This document shows, in pieces, positions 10,218-19,914 of a stretch of 64,000 nucleotides of DNA (position 1 is its first letter; the number at the start of each line of letters is the position of its first letter). The stretch lies in assembly GCA_963821735.1 (NCBI GenBank), contig CAWGFK010000024.1, forward strand, positions 119,360 through 183,359, given 5' to 3'. The stretch is from Laspinema sp963821735. GTDB taxonomy: Bacteria; Cyanobacteriota; Cyanobacteriia; Cyanobacteriales; Laspinemataceae. Below the pieces are notes generated by a model that did not search any database, was not told the origin of the DNA, and saw only the letters and a list, made by a program, of their open reading frames with translations. Position numbers and translations under genes: made by a program.

Positions 10218-10598
10218 ACCGGGAATTAAATTAAAGAAAATCACCCGTAGATAAATACAAAAAAAGGAGGATTCAGGGGATAACCACCGAACCCTTAACG
10301 GGTTGCTGCGTAGTTTTGTCTAAACCCAAAATCAGGCCGAAAGAATAACTGCGATTTTTTCAGAATGAAGCATCGCAATATTTGCCATGAATAAAAATAA
10401 AAAATTAGGGCAAATCTTCAAGTTGGCTGCATAGAGTTGAACCCATTTTATTTCCTTCATTAATTTACAAAAATTTACTCACATTTTGCCTACCTAAAAC
10501 GTCTATATAAACGAAGGGTAGAACACTGACCCAAGGGTTAAGCTCTGAAGGGAACCAAGTTTTTACCTTACAGGTGCATCTTTCTGCACCTCAGCCCA
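10218..10598. other. Intergenic region before the substrate-binding protein gene
   Basis: These 381 AT-rich bases hold no gene that I can see. A 7-base hairpin (10572-10578 and 10585-10591, loop TCTTTC) lies about 40 bases before the likely ATG at 10632 and could be a 5' UTR element or operator. A strong Shine-Dalgarno-like AAAGGAGGA at about 10263 is not followed by a usable frame. Confidence 0.35.
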
Positions 10599-10631
10599 TT
10601 GACGACAAAAATCTCTAATTCACTGAAAATT

Positions 10632-12851
10632 ATGGCCCTGCCTAACTTTAACGAAAATACCTACCTCCAACAAAACTCTGACGTGGCCCGCGCCGTTACG
10701 AATGGCTCATTTAATAGTGGGTTACATCATTGGACAACATTTGGATTTAAGGAAGGCAGAACGCCGCAAATTGCGTTTTCAGAGAACTTTTATCGGGACT
10801 ATAACCCCGATGTAGCCAATGCCATTACTAATGGTGGATTCTCCAGCGGATTGGAGCATTATGCCCGGTTTGGTGCGGCGGAAGGTCGAGCCTCCGTTGC
10901 CAGTGATACTCGCCCCGGTTCTCAGTTGCAAGAGATTATTGATCGCGGATTTGTAAGGGTGGCGGTTAATGAGGATGCGATCGGATTTAGCCAACGGGAA
11001 GCCGATGGTTCTTTTAGCGGGATGGGGGTTGATTTTAGTCGGGCGATCGCCACCGCCTTATTCGGGGACCCAGAGGCGGTTCAGTATGTGGTAGTAGCCC
11101 CTGGGCAAGAATTTACTCGGGTTGCCAATGGTGCAGTAGATATCGCTGCCACCTTGCCGACTCATAGTCTCCTGCGTGATGCCACCTTGGGAGTGGACTA
11201 TTCCCCCACAGTTTTCTTCGATACTCAAGGGGTAATGGTGCGGGGGAACAGTGGGATTAATTCCATTGAGCAGTTGCAAGGAATCACCATCGGGGTATTA
11301 GAAGGAACGCGGTCCCGGCAAAACTTACAAGATGCCGCCAGTCGTGCGGGAATTACCCTAAATTTTCAAATTTACCCCTCTCAAGATGCCCTATTTGCCG
11401 CCTATGATGCAGGGCGCTTGGGTGCAGTTTCCATTAATCGTGGAGTTCTCAGCAATCGAATTCCTACCCTATCTAATCCCGGGAATCATGTCATCCTGGA
11501 AGAGAATCTGGGGAAAGAACCGTTAGGACTCATCGTGCCAGAAAACGAGTCCGAATGGGCCGATGTAGTGCGCTGGGCTGTCAACGCTCCCATTCAAGCC
11601 GAATTTTTCGGCATCAACTCCCAGAATGTCAATGAATTTCTTGATGGCAATAGCGACATCAAACGCTTTTTGGGAGTGGAAGGAAATTTAGGCGCATCCC
11701 TGGGAGTCTCGAATGACTTCGCCCTGAAAATTATCCAACAAATCGGCAACTACGAAGAAATTTACAATCGCAACTTCGATGAAACTGCGCTACCTCGCAA
11801 TCTCAACGAACTGATGTTTGTGGAGCCAGGGGGACTGGTTTATTATCCCCCATTTAGCGGGAGTGACAGAGTGACTGTTCCCTTGGTTGATAACAATGAC
11901 CGCAACGTTTTGCAAGAAGTCCTAGACCGAGGTTTCGTGCGCGTCGGGGTCAGAAATGATGCCCAAGGACTGGGTTTTGCTGATGAAAACGGCAACTTAA
12001 GCGGCTTTGATGTGGATTTTGGTCGGGCATTGGCAGCTTCTCTATTTGGCGACCCCAATGCTGTAGAGTTTGTGATTCAGACATCCGGTGCCCAGCGCTT
12101 TAGTGATGTTGCCAATGGCATTGTGGATGTCACCAGTCGGAATGCCACCCACAACCTAAGACGGGATGCGCTGTTGGGCGTAGATTTTGCCCCGATTAAT
12201 ACTTACGACGCTCAATTTGTAGTCACTCCAACTGCCAGCGGGATTACCACTTTGGAACAGCTTGCCGGGGGTCGAATTGGCGTCAGTGCGGGTACGACTT
12301 CTGAAACTCGATTGCGAGAAAAGTTGAGTGCGGCAGGCATTAATGCGGAAGTCGTAGCTTTGGATAATTTCCAGACCATATTCGAGCAGTATATCAATGG
12401 CGAACTGGATGCCATTACCGGAGATGGGGGGCTAATTATCTCCAGTATTCTGACCTTACCTGTAGAGCAACGAGACCAGCATCAGCCGTTTCCGGAAGTT
12501 TTGGGAGAGGAGCCTTTAGCAATGGTGGTGGACGAGAATCAATCCCAGTGGAAAGATGTGGTTTCTGGCGTGACTTATGCGGTTACGGAAGCGTTAGAAC
12601 TAGGTTTGACTTCAGAAAATGTAGCTGAATCCGTCAATAGTTCAGATCCAGTTATCCGCCGCTTTTTGGGAGGGGAAGGAAATATCGGAGAAAGTTTGGG
12701 TTTGTCCAACGATTTCGCCCTAAATGCGATTTCTGCCGTCGGGAACGTGATTGAAATGATTAACCGAAACTTTCCAGGGATTCCTTTTGATGAGGCTACT
12801 GCGGCTCCTTATACCGAGGGGGGTAATCTGTTCTCCATTCCCTTTGCTTAA
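10632..12851 (+). CDS. Double solute-binding-domain protein with N-terminal repeats
   Basis: The protein has about 739 residues from the ATG at 10632; a TTG at 10599 would add 11. The first 90 residues contain two copies of a roughly 40-residue repeat of the form DVA-(x)-NG-F-SGL-H-FG-EGR. Two family-3 periplasmic binding domains of amino-acid ABC transporter type follow (about 105-370 and 420-700). Each begins with LQE(I/V)(I/L)DRGFVRV and ends with RRFLGGEGN or KRFLGVEGN followed by SLG(V/L)SNDFAL. No signal peptide, membrane segment or transporter partner is visible. It may bind amino-acid-like ligands in tandem, or leave the cell by a non-Sec route. It lies between two similar sigma factors. 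A hairpin follows the stop. Confidence 0.8.
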   Translation: MALPNFNENTYLQQNSDVARAVTNGSFNSGLHHWTTFGFKEGRTPQIAFSENFYRDYNPDVANAITNGGFSSGLEHYARFGAAEGRASVASDTRPGSQLQEIIDRGFVRVAVNEDAIGFSQREADGSFSGMGVDFSRAIATALFGDPEAVQYVVVAPGQEFTRVANGAVDIAATLPTHSLLRDATLGVDYSPTVFFDTQGVMVRGNSGINSIEQLQGITIGVLEGTRSRQNLQDAASRAGITLNFQIYPSQDALFAAYDAGRLGAVSINRGVLSNRIPTLSNPGNHVILEENLGKEPLGLIVPENESEWADVVRWAVNAPIQAEFFGINSQNVNEFLDGNSDIKRFLGVEGNLGASLGVSNDFALKIIQQIGNYEEIYNRNFDETALPRNLNELMFVEPGGLVYYPPFSGSDRVTVPLVDNNDRNVLQEVLDRGFVRVGVRNDAQGLGFADENGNLSGFDVDFGRALAASLFGDPNAVEFVIQTSGAQRFSDVANGIVDVTSRNATHNLRRDALLGVDFAPINTYDAQFVVTPTASGITTLEQLAGGRIGVSAGTTSETRLREKLSAAGINAEVVALDNFQTIFEQYINGELDAITGDGGLIISSILTLPVEQRDQHQPFPEVLGEEPLAMVVDENQSQWKDVVSGVTYAVTEALELGLTSENVAESVNSSDPVIRRFLGGEGNIGESLGLSNDFALNAISAVGNVIEMINRNFPGIPFDEATAAPYTEGGNLFSIPFA

Positions 12852-12860
12852 TTTCCCTGA

Positions 12861-12888
12861 GTCGGGGCGATTTATGAATCGCCCCGAC
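12861..12888 (+). terminator. Terminator-like hairpin after the substrate-binding protein
   Basis: A perfect 12-base GC-rich inverted repeat (12861-12872 and 12877-12888) with a 4-base loop begins ten bases after the stop codon. Only an A-rich stretch follows, so it is not a classical U-tract terminator. It may still stabilise or end the transcript before the next sigma-factor gene. Confidence 0.55.
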
Positions 12889-12937
12889 AACAATAAACCC
12901 TGCATCTTGGCTTTCAATCCATTGACTAGGTAAAATC

Positions 12938-14122
12938 ATGGTGCAAACCACTACTAACCCCATTGCCAACCGAGCCGAAGAACAACAACTTTTACACCGT
13001 CTTGCCGCAGGCGAAACTCGTGCCTTCTGGCAACTCTTCCAACCGTGCCGAGACTACCTGTTTCGGTGCTGCCTCAAGTGGACGAACGGCAACTCAACCG
13101 AAGCGGAAGATTTGCTGAGTCAGGCGATGCTCAAAGCGTTTAAAAAAGCACAAAAGTACGCTGGGGAAATCGAAAATTTTAAATCTTGGCTAACGACGCT
13201 GACTCGGAATTTCTGGCTCGATTTAAAACGTCGCGGAGGAACAATCTCAGTTGAGGATATAGAAGTTTACGGCGAGCAACATGAGCTAGGACTGGTTTCT
13301 GTTGACCAAACTTCAGACAGGGCCTTGGAAGAGGACGATAAAAAAAGGGTAATTCGCGCCGCTATTGATGAGTTAGCCAATTGGTTGCGCGAGACGTTTA
13401 TTTTTCATTATTATCAAGGACTGTCTAATCAAGAGATAGCCGAAAGGCAAGAGATTTCTGGCGCGAATGTCCGGCAGCGCATTTCCCGGGCGCGGAAAAT
13501 TCTGGCTCTTGAGTTGCGGGGGTATTTTATCGGTGACGTTGCCAAGGAAGCGGATCCAGTCAAGGTTGGACCAAAACCAGCTAAGTCTAAGAAGGCTGTT
13601 GGCAGAGTTGCTAAAGTTGAGGCGAGCGCTCCTAAGACTGAGCCATCTAGTTCCGGCGTGAACACCGAATATTCAAACCCAAAACCAGAGGAAGAAACCA
13701 AGTTTTTGCCCCGCACCCAGAGTCGGGGGGAAACAACAGACCAAGAGGCGATCGAGTTCAACCGAGAACCGGCTCAAACATCCGATTTCTGCCTTAATAT
13801 CCAACATGAAAACCAGAAGACTAGGGAAAAAATCGAATTTTTCGCTCAATTTGCGAGTCAAAAATATCAAAAACCGGGTTTCTCTCCTACTCTTCAAAAT
13901 CACAAACCGAAGCCCAGGAAAGAAACTGAATTTTTCGCTCAATTTGCGAGTCAAAAACACTTACTCTCTATTCTGTTATTCTTACGAGATAACCTGTCAT
14001 TCCCTCATTTGCGGGAATCCAAACGTGATCGCCTTCATCCTAGTCTGTCATTCCCGCATTTGCGGGAATCCACTTTTTCCAGCACAAATACCTCTATAAA
14101 TACCGGGATAAACTCAAGCTAA
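12938..14122 (+). CDS. Sigma-70 family (ECF-like) factor with repeat-derived tail
   Basis: The protein has 394 residues. Region 2 lies at about residues 25-100 (STEAEDLLSQAMLKAF, TRNFWLDLKRR) and region 4 at about 135-195 (LANWLRETFIFHYY, then NQEIAERQEISGANVRQRISRARK as helix-turn-helix). The last 200 residues are low-complexity, and the final 110 or so are encoded by repeated DNA. A 30-base direct repeat encodes EFFAQFASQK twice, and two palindromic repeats encode SFPHLRES. The functional protein therefore probably ends near residue 200-250, with the rest read through from mobile repeat sequence. It is the intact paralogue of the split factor at 9026. No anti-sigma factor is visible. Confidence 0.82.
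   Translation: MVQTTTNPIANRAEEQQLLHRLAAGETRAFWQLFQPCRDYLFRCCLKWTNGNSTEAEDLLSQAMLKAFKKAQKYAGEIENFKSWLTTLTRNFWLDLKRRGGTISVEDIEVYGEQHELGLVSVDQTSDRALEEDDKKRVIRAAIDELANWLRETFIFHYYQGLSNQEIAERQEISGANVRQRISRARKILALELRGYFIGDVAKEADPVKVGPKPAKSKKAVGRVAKVEASAPKTEPSSSGVNTEYSNPKPEEETKFLPRTQSRGETTDQEAIEFNREPAQTSDFCLNIQHENQKTREKIEFFAQFASQKYQKPGFSPTLQNHKPKPRKETEFFAQFASQKHLLSILLFLRDNLSFPHLRESKRDRLHPSLSFPHLRESTFSSTNTSINTGINSS
13835..13957 (+). repeat. 30-base direct repeat inside the sigma-factor tail
   Basis: The same 30 bases occur at 13835-13864 and 13928-13957 and encode the same peptide both times. An AAACCGGGTTTCT motif lies between the copies; related motifs recur at 23.3-23.4 kb and 25.5 kb. This looks like a dispersed cyanobacterial repeat captured by a coding frame. 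Confidence 0.6.
13995..14071 (+). repeat. Two REP-like palindromic repeats
   Basis: Near-identical 26-base units at 13995-14020 and 14046-14071 share TGTCATTCCC and TTGCGGGAATCC. The second unit contains a palindrome, TTCCCGCA-TT-TGCGGGAA. Such REP-type units occur in many bacterial genomes. Here they are translated as part of the sigma-factor tail. Confidence 0.6.
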
Positions 14123-14487
14123 ACCCAGGTAATACATCTTTGTCGAATAACTCTGTAACTCGATCTCCTCAGACCGTGCGATCGGTGAAAATCTCAGCGC
14201 TGAACCCTTCCTAAATTTCAGATACAAACACGCATAAGCTTAAAAAAGCGGTGCAAAATCGATGGTAGTTATATCATGCCAATTTTTACTGAAAAAATAC
14301 TTCGGTACTTACCCACATCGGCGGGAAGATGGGCGCATTTTAAAAGCGGTTTTACGAGATGCAGGGAGTTTCAAAAATTTAGGCAGCTAAAGAGTTCACA
14401 AGTTGGCGTCGGGAAGCGTCTAATAAATAGATGAGTCAAAAATAAGCCAGCAAAGGCTAAACATTTTAACGTAGGAATAGTACGCAT
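14123..14487. other. Putative promoter region of the anhydrofructose-type cluster
   Basis: The 365 bases between the sigma factor and the AUDH-like gene hold no gene that I recognise. The region is AT-rich and probably contains the promoter of the 14.5-19.9 kb cluster, although I cannot point to a convincing -35/-10 pair. GTAGGAATAG just before the ATG at 14488 is a weak ribosome binding site. Confidence 0.35.
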
Positions 14488-15798
14488 ATGGACAAACTTC
14501 CTATCCCTAAATTTGAACGTCAGCTTGTGGAAGATTGCCGCCAAGACGGTTACTGGATTGAAGCAGTTGACATTAATGGCGACTCTCAACCCGATATCGT
14601 CGGATATGGACTCGGCCAGGGTGAAGTGACTTGGTATCGAAACAAGGATTGGAAAAAGACACTAATTGCCAAATATATCGGTCCTGTTGGGATGCATCAT
14701 ACAGATGTGAATGGAGATGGACGCAATGATATTGTCATTTGCTACCAATACGGTCAGACAATGGTCAACTGCGATCCCGAAGGCGGCAAAATTGTCTGGC
14801 TTGAAAATCCAGGAAATTCTGAACCCTACTGGAAAAGTCACTACATTGGCAGAGCCACTTCCATGCACCGCTTGAAGGTAGGCTATTTTACACAGTCAAC
14901 CAAAATTCAAGTTTTTGCCTTGCCCATTGTGGGCAGACCCAATGATGTCCACTCGATTACACCAGTCGTACTATTTACTCAGCCAGACGATCTTTACGGA
15001 GCCAAAGAGTGGAAAGAAGAACCCCTGAAAATCTATGACAAAAAATACTATGACGAACATCAGAAAAAGCCAAATCCAAAAGATGAAAACAGTCGGTTAC
15101 TTTATTTCCATGTCATTCACGGCGTATCCATCAAGAAATTTGGCAGTAAATTAGGCTCTAATCTGGATTCTGCTCTGATTGCTTCTGAAGAAGGGATTAC
15201 CTGGATTTATTTCAGCCCCGAAGACGGTGTATGGTATGGTGAGTCCCTCGGTACGGGCGAGATCAGCCAAGTGAATAAAACAGGTTTTAAAGGGAGTGGC
15301 AACGTTGATGCAGGCAAAGTAGGAGACGATGCTTTTGCTTACATTCCAACCGTCGAACCGTTTCATGGAAACACAGTCGCCGTCTACTATAAAACTGAAG
15401 AAACTAACGACAGCAAAAATTCTCTAACAGGTTGTCAGTGGGAAAGAGTCGTACTTGATGTCTATGACAATCCCAATCCGATTGGAGAAGGGACAGGACA
15501 CTTCGTGGTTTGTGCGGATTTTGATAACGATGGAGACGATGAGTTTCTCGTTGCGCTCCGAGGCCCCATGCCTTGGCAAGGTGTCTTTTACTACAAGGCG
15601 ATCGATGTTAAAAATGGCGTCTTCGCAAAATGGCGCGTCTCCGAAGATTCTGCCGCTCGTATAGCGGTTGCTGATTTTGATGGCGATGGGCGCTTAGATT
15701 TTGCCACGATCGGTTATTCCGTAGCTGGATACTATTGTGCAGAAAATCCATCGATTGCGGTTTACTACAATAATTTTGCTCCACAGAAGGGCAGTTAA
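14488..15798 (+). CDS. AUDH-like beta-propeller dehydratase (FG-GAP/VCBS)
   Basis: This 436-residue protein resembles the N-terminal seven-bladed propeller of aldos-2-ulose dehydratase/isomerase (AUDH) from Phanerochaete chrysosporium. As recalled, that enzyme converts 1,5-anhydro-D-fructose to microthecin through ascopyrone M. Shared segments, from memory, include DGYW(I/V)EA near residue 20, GMHH or AMHY, WLENPG, SMHRLK, AFHGNTV-like FHGNTVAVY, CADFDNDGDDEFLVA and SVAGYY-ENPSI near the end. Calcium-binding FG-GAP loops of DxNGDxxxD type occur at residues 28-36, 73-81, 344-352 and 396-404. There is no signal peptide, so it is probably cytoplasmic. In the fungal enzyme the propeller holds the dehydratase site. 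The next genes supply a matching cupin and a glucan-lyase-type GH31, which strongly supports the assignment. Confidence 0.8.
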   Translation: MDKLPIPKFERQLVEDCRQDGYWIEAVDINGDSQPDIVGYGLGQGEVTWYRNKDWKKTLIAKYIGPVGMHHTDVNGDGRNDIVICYQYGQTMVNCDPEGGKIVWLENPGNSEPYWKSHYIGRATSMHRLKVGYFTQSTKIQVFALPIVGRPNDVHSITPVVLFTQPDDLYGAKEWKEEPLKIYDKKYYDEHQKKPNPKDENSRLLYFHVIHGVSIKKFGSKLGSNLDSALIASEEGITWIYFSPEDGVWYGESLGTGEISQVNKTGFKGSGNVDAGKVGDDAFAYIPTVEPFHGNTVAVYYKTEETNDSKNSLTGCQWERVVLDVYDNPNPIGEGTGHFVVCADFDNDGDDEFLVALRGPMPWQGVFYYKAIDVKNGVFAKWRVSEDSAARIAVADFDGDGRLDFATIGYSVAGYYCAENPSIAVYYNNFAPQKGS

Positions 15799-15817
15799 GT
15801 CAAAAATGGCGTGATCG

Positions 15818-16591
15818 GTGATCGCCTCAGCTAGAGTTCAGTCTCTCAATAGTTTAACTCAACCTGAAAAACTCATGGAAGTCAATCAAGTCAAACACCT
15901 TAGCTTTTCTGGCGCTTACATAGATGCCAAGTACGTGGAAAACCTGGAAAACTATCCCATTTACCACCGTACTATCGCCATCAATCCCCAATCTTCCGAT
16001 GCTCACCTGAGCGAAGAAACTGCCAGTATCATTCCTGCTTATTCATCCACCATCCTCAAAGATACCATCATCAAAAAAGCAGAGTCCTTACTCTTGCTTG
16101 AGGTGGTTCAAGAGAATAACATTCGCAAAATCGTCTTTGAGCAAGACTGGGATTTATTAGGTAATCTGATTGAGAGTTTTCCCAAAGATGTACCACTCTG
16201 GCGTTCTCCCCAAGATGAAGCAGGAATTGTAGAAATTGATCCCTATTTGATGACCAGACAATCGAGGACGCCCCATCAAAAAGAAAAATTTTGCGTCAAA
16301 GTAAACTTATGGTTTGCCCCTTCTCATACCGATTGTGCTATCCACAACCAGCATGACTTTATCGAAATTCATACCCAAATCTTTGGTCAGGGAAGAATGC
16401 AGAAATTTAAAGGTAACGAATTCGACTCCCTCTACGAAGATATGTTGATGAGTCCGGGCTTTACTACATCTGTTCCATTTTGTGAAATTCACGAACACAA
16501 CCAATATACCTATCCGGCGCATCAATATTACGCGGATACAGATTGCATTTGGCTGGCGATCGAATATCACCCCACTAACACTACCCGCTAA
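15818..16591 (+). CDS. AUDH-like cupin protein (isomerase half)
   Basis: The protein has up to 257 residues. GTG 15818 is the longest start; ATG 15875 (MEVNQVKH) is equally plausible, and neither has a clear ribosome binding site. The C-terminal 110 residues form a cupin with metal-ligand pattern HNQHDFIEIH, then a distant PAHQYYADTDCIWLAIEY. This parallels the second cupin of fungal AUDH (HNH...EIH, then YPWHAW...VWVAFEF, from memory), which holds the second metal site. The N-terminal half may be a reduced first cupin. It starts 20 bases after the propeller gene, so the fungal single chain is split into two proteins here. The fungal C-terminal lectin domain has no counterpart. Confidence 0.72.
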   Translation: MIASARVQSLNSLTQPEKLMEVNQVKHLSFSGAYIDAKYVENLENYPIYHRTIAINPQSSDAHLSEETASIIPAYSSTILKDTIIKKAESLLLLEVVQENNIRKIVFEQDWDLLGNLIESFPKDVPLWRSPQDEAGIVEIDPYLMTRQSRTPHQKEKFCVKVNLWFAPSHTDCAIHNQHDFIEIHTQIFGQGRMQKFKGNEFDSLYEDMLMSPGFTTSVPFCEIHEHNQYTYPAHQYYADTDCIWLAIEYHPTNTTR

Positions 16592-16734
16592 GCGAGGGGA
16601 AAGCGGTGTCTTCCATTCTTTGCCTTTTGCTTTGAAGTCGGAGATATATTCACTTTCTCGATATGGAATAAAGGAATATTAGCCTGCGTAGTTCGTTGAA
16701 ATTTTGTCTATTCAAGTCACATCAGGAGCTTCTC

Positions 16735-19700
16735 ATGTCTGATTCAATTTCTATTTCTAACTCTTCCTCTTACAAATTTCTCAAAGTTGAAAAATACTTT
16801 GCCGATTACAAAAAGTGGCAAAAACTAGATCGAGCTGTTTCTGCATCCTTCGATTCTGAAAATAAAACCTTAGCGATCGAGTTCGGCAATCTCGCTGGAG
16901 AAACACAAAAATCTTGCTCCATGCTTCTTCATTTTCTCCAAAAAGATATTTTCCGTACTCGCTTTAACCCATTTAAAAGTGCGGTAGATTACAGCCCTAA
17001 AAATACCCGGTCTGTTGTCCAGGACAAACTGGAAGATTTAAGAATTCTTTTAGAAAAGCAGGAGCAATTCTCTGTAGAGCCAAAGACGACTGAAAATGGG
17101 ATTGAGTTGGTCACAAAGTATGAGGAATATGGAACCCTAACGCAAGCAATGAAGGTGGTCGTTACTTACGCTCCCTTTAAAATAGAAGTTTTTAATTATA
17201 CCAACAAGTATAATCCCGATCAACAAGAAGTCTTTAAAGTGTGGGGAACTGCCGAACCCGGCATTTATTACACTTTCAACGGCCAGGAAAAAGAAGATTA
17301 CGCCATTATTCAGGCAATTGAAAAACCAGCAACGGCGAAATATATCGGATTTGGCGAACAAGGCGGTAAATCCCTGTGTAAAAATACAGCGCAAGTCAAT
17401 TATTTCAACTTTGATAATATGCGCTATCGCCAGGTTTATAACATAGGGCCTTTGGACGATCGCGAACCCCTTTACCACTCCGACCCTTTCTTCCTGGAAT
17501 TTAACGGCGTTCCTAACCAAGATAGCGTTTACGGCATTTATATTGACAACCCCGCTCAAATCTTAGTTGATATCGGCTACGCCAACTCCAGTCGATATAT
17601 GTTTGGAACTCGCTTCGGCGACCTGGATTATTATTTCTTTCTAGGCGATACAGCGGCTGAGATTTTAGATAGCTTTACCTCAATTGTGGGTCGCTCTCGC
17701 TTAAGCCCCCGCTACGCCTTAGGATATCACCAGGGATGCTATGGGTATGAAAAGCGCGAAGATCTCGAATGGGTCGTTCAAAAATATCGGGATTACCGCA
17801 TTCCACTCGACGGTCTGCATATCGATGTGGATGTACAAAACAATTATCAAACCTTCACGATTAACACCCAGAAATTCCCCGATCCTAAAGGAATGTTTGC
17901 TTGGTTGAAAAAACAGGGAATTAAATGTAGCACAAACATCACTCCCATTATTAGTAACCGCGATCCGAACTACTCAACCTATGCAGACGGATTAGCGAAT
18001 AACTATTTCGTACTTGACAAGCGGCATCAGGCAGAGGAAACAAAAACCGGGTACTATCAAGATTATTCAGGCGGGGGGTTACAAAAATCAGGATGTCCCA
18101 ATCCTACCAAATAGCCCGAACTATAATGACCGGGAAGCCTTATATAGGGGAAGTTTACTATGGAACCGTCAAGGTTTACAGAGCTTGGTACCCCAGGTCA
18201 TTACCCAGATTTAGCACGTTCGGAAGTACGTGAATGGTGGGGCAAACAATACAAGTATCTGTTTGAGATGGGTCTAGAGTTTGTCTGGCAGGATATGACG
18301 ACACCAGCTATCCGTTCCACCCGAGGAGATATGCGGAGTTTTCCCTTCCGGCTGCTCGTGACTGATGATTTTCTTTCGGATGAGCATCTCAAGGAGACCC
18401 CATTTATTAAGATGTGGAATTTGTACTCCTACAATCTCCACAAAGCCACATATCACGGACTGAACTATCTTGCGGAGAACTTTAAAGAGACCCTGGGAGA
18501 GCGACAAAACAAACGCAATTTTATTGTCGGGCGCGGGAGTTTTACCGGAATGCACCGCTTTGCAGCATTGTGGACCGGGGACAACAGTTCCAGTTGGGAT
18601 TTCCTCCAAGATGAACGTATCGCAGGTCATCTCCCTGGGGATGTGTGGAATGTCAATCTGCGGTCAGGATATTGGTGGCTTTGAGGCTGAGGATGACTCG
18701 AAACATTGGGCAGGACCAGAATTGCTCATGCGATGGACGGCGGCGGGTGCTTTCCTACCTTGGTTCCGCAACCATTATATGCGGAAAGGACGGAAAGAGT
18801 TTCAAGAACCCTTTATGTATGTAGAGTGGTTCAATCAATACCAAAAACCTGTGCCGGAACCGCAAGATCAATACCAGATGGTTCTTCCCGTTTGCAAATA
18901 CTACATTGAATTGCGCTACCAACTGCTTCAACTGTTCTACGATGCAATGTTTGAGAATTGCCTCAATGGGCAGCCAATCTGTCGTGCGATGTTCCTCAAC
19001 GATCCGAGCGATAAAGCACTTTACAATGACAAGGTTGAATTTTTAGACGATCAATTCTTTGTCAGTCGAGATTTGCTGGTGGCTCCCATACTCGATGAAC
19101 AGAACAAGTGTGGCGGGAAACGAGACATTTACCTTCCCGCAGGGAGTGATTGGTATTGCTTTAAAAATAACCGACAGCCATTGCAGGATGCAGTAGAAGG
19201 CGGTACTACGATTCGCGACTTCGATGCTCATCTGAGTGCCGACCCGAGTCACATTAACTTCATCGTGCCGATCTATGTGCGTGCAGGAGCGATTATTCCT
19301 ACGGTTGAAGTGGAACAGTATGTTGGGGAACGTCAAGCAAACCGGGAACAATACCCAGATGGAAATCCCATCACCATTAACATTTATCCTGGTGAGTCCA
19401 CAAATGTTGCTGACTCCGAGACGGGTAAAAAATTCTCTGCCAAGCGACTTACAAGATGTACTTAGATGATGGGGTCAGTCGTTCTTCTGCACTCCCAACA
19501 GAAGAATTGCCCGGAAGTGACGAAATGGGTAAGGGGGAATATCGCGCAGTCCAAATTCGGCATACTGGCTATCCCAATCCCAATTTCGACAATAAAACGC
19601 GCACCATCAGCATCGAGCGGATCCATGACCACTACACCCCGTTCGAGAAATATTTCTTCGTTGCCATATTGCACGATCCCTCGGAACTGCCCAAACGCGA

Positions 19701-19914
19701 AAGCTCTAACAAACGAAGTTCATCTCCCTTGAAAAGCGCGCTCGTCAATGAGCAAGAGATTCCCTTAATTACAGGTGATACTCCTGAAAAACGGGCTAAT
19801 CAACTGAAGAATTCTCCAAAGAATGGCTGGTATTACAACGAAAACATTGATGTAAGTTTCATCAAAGTCTTCGATACCACAGAAAGGTTCACCCTCAAGC
19901 TAGATTATCTCTAA
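16735..19914 (+). pseudogene. GH31 alpha-1,4-glucan lyase-type enzyme, frameshifted
   Basis: Joined frames give about 1,060 residues, matching algal and fungal alpha-1,4-glucan lyases (about 1,040-1,090). The start is ATG 16735 with AGGAG upstream. The nucleophile motif reads WQDMTTPA (Asp codon 18292-18294), the lyase form WQDMT rather than the hydrolase WIDMNE. The acid/base motif is WTGDNSSSW (Asp codon 18580-18582). GQDIGGF, AAGAFLPWFRNHY and VRAGAIIP complete the GH31 pattern. Glucan lyases cleave terminal alpha-1,4 glucose by elimination and release 1,5-anhydro-D-fructose, the AUDH substrate. The frame breaks several times between 18,070 and 18,180 (one break at a G6 run), near 18,608 and near 19,450. 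Sequencing indels are likely because both flanks stay conserved. Confidence 0.82.

Noticed and set aside
14488..15798. Integrin-like FG-GAP surface protein
   Set aside because: It has the calcium loops, but no signal peptide. The overall match and the adjacent cupin and lyase fit AUDH better.
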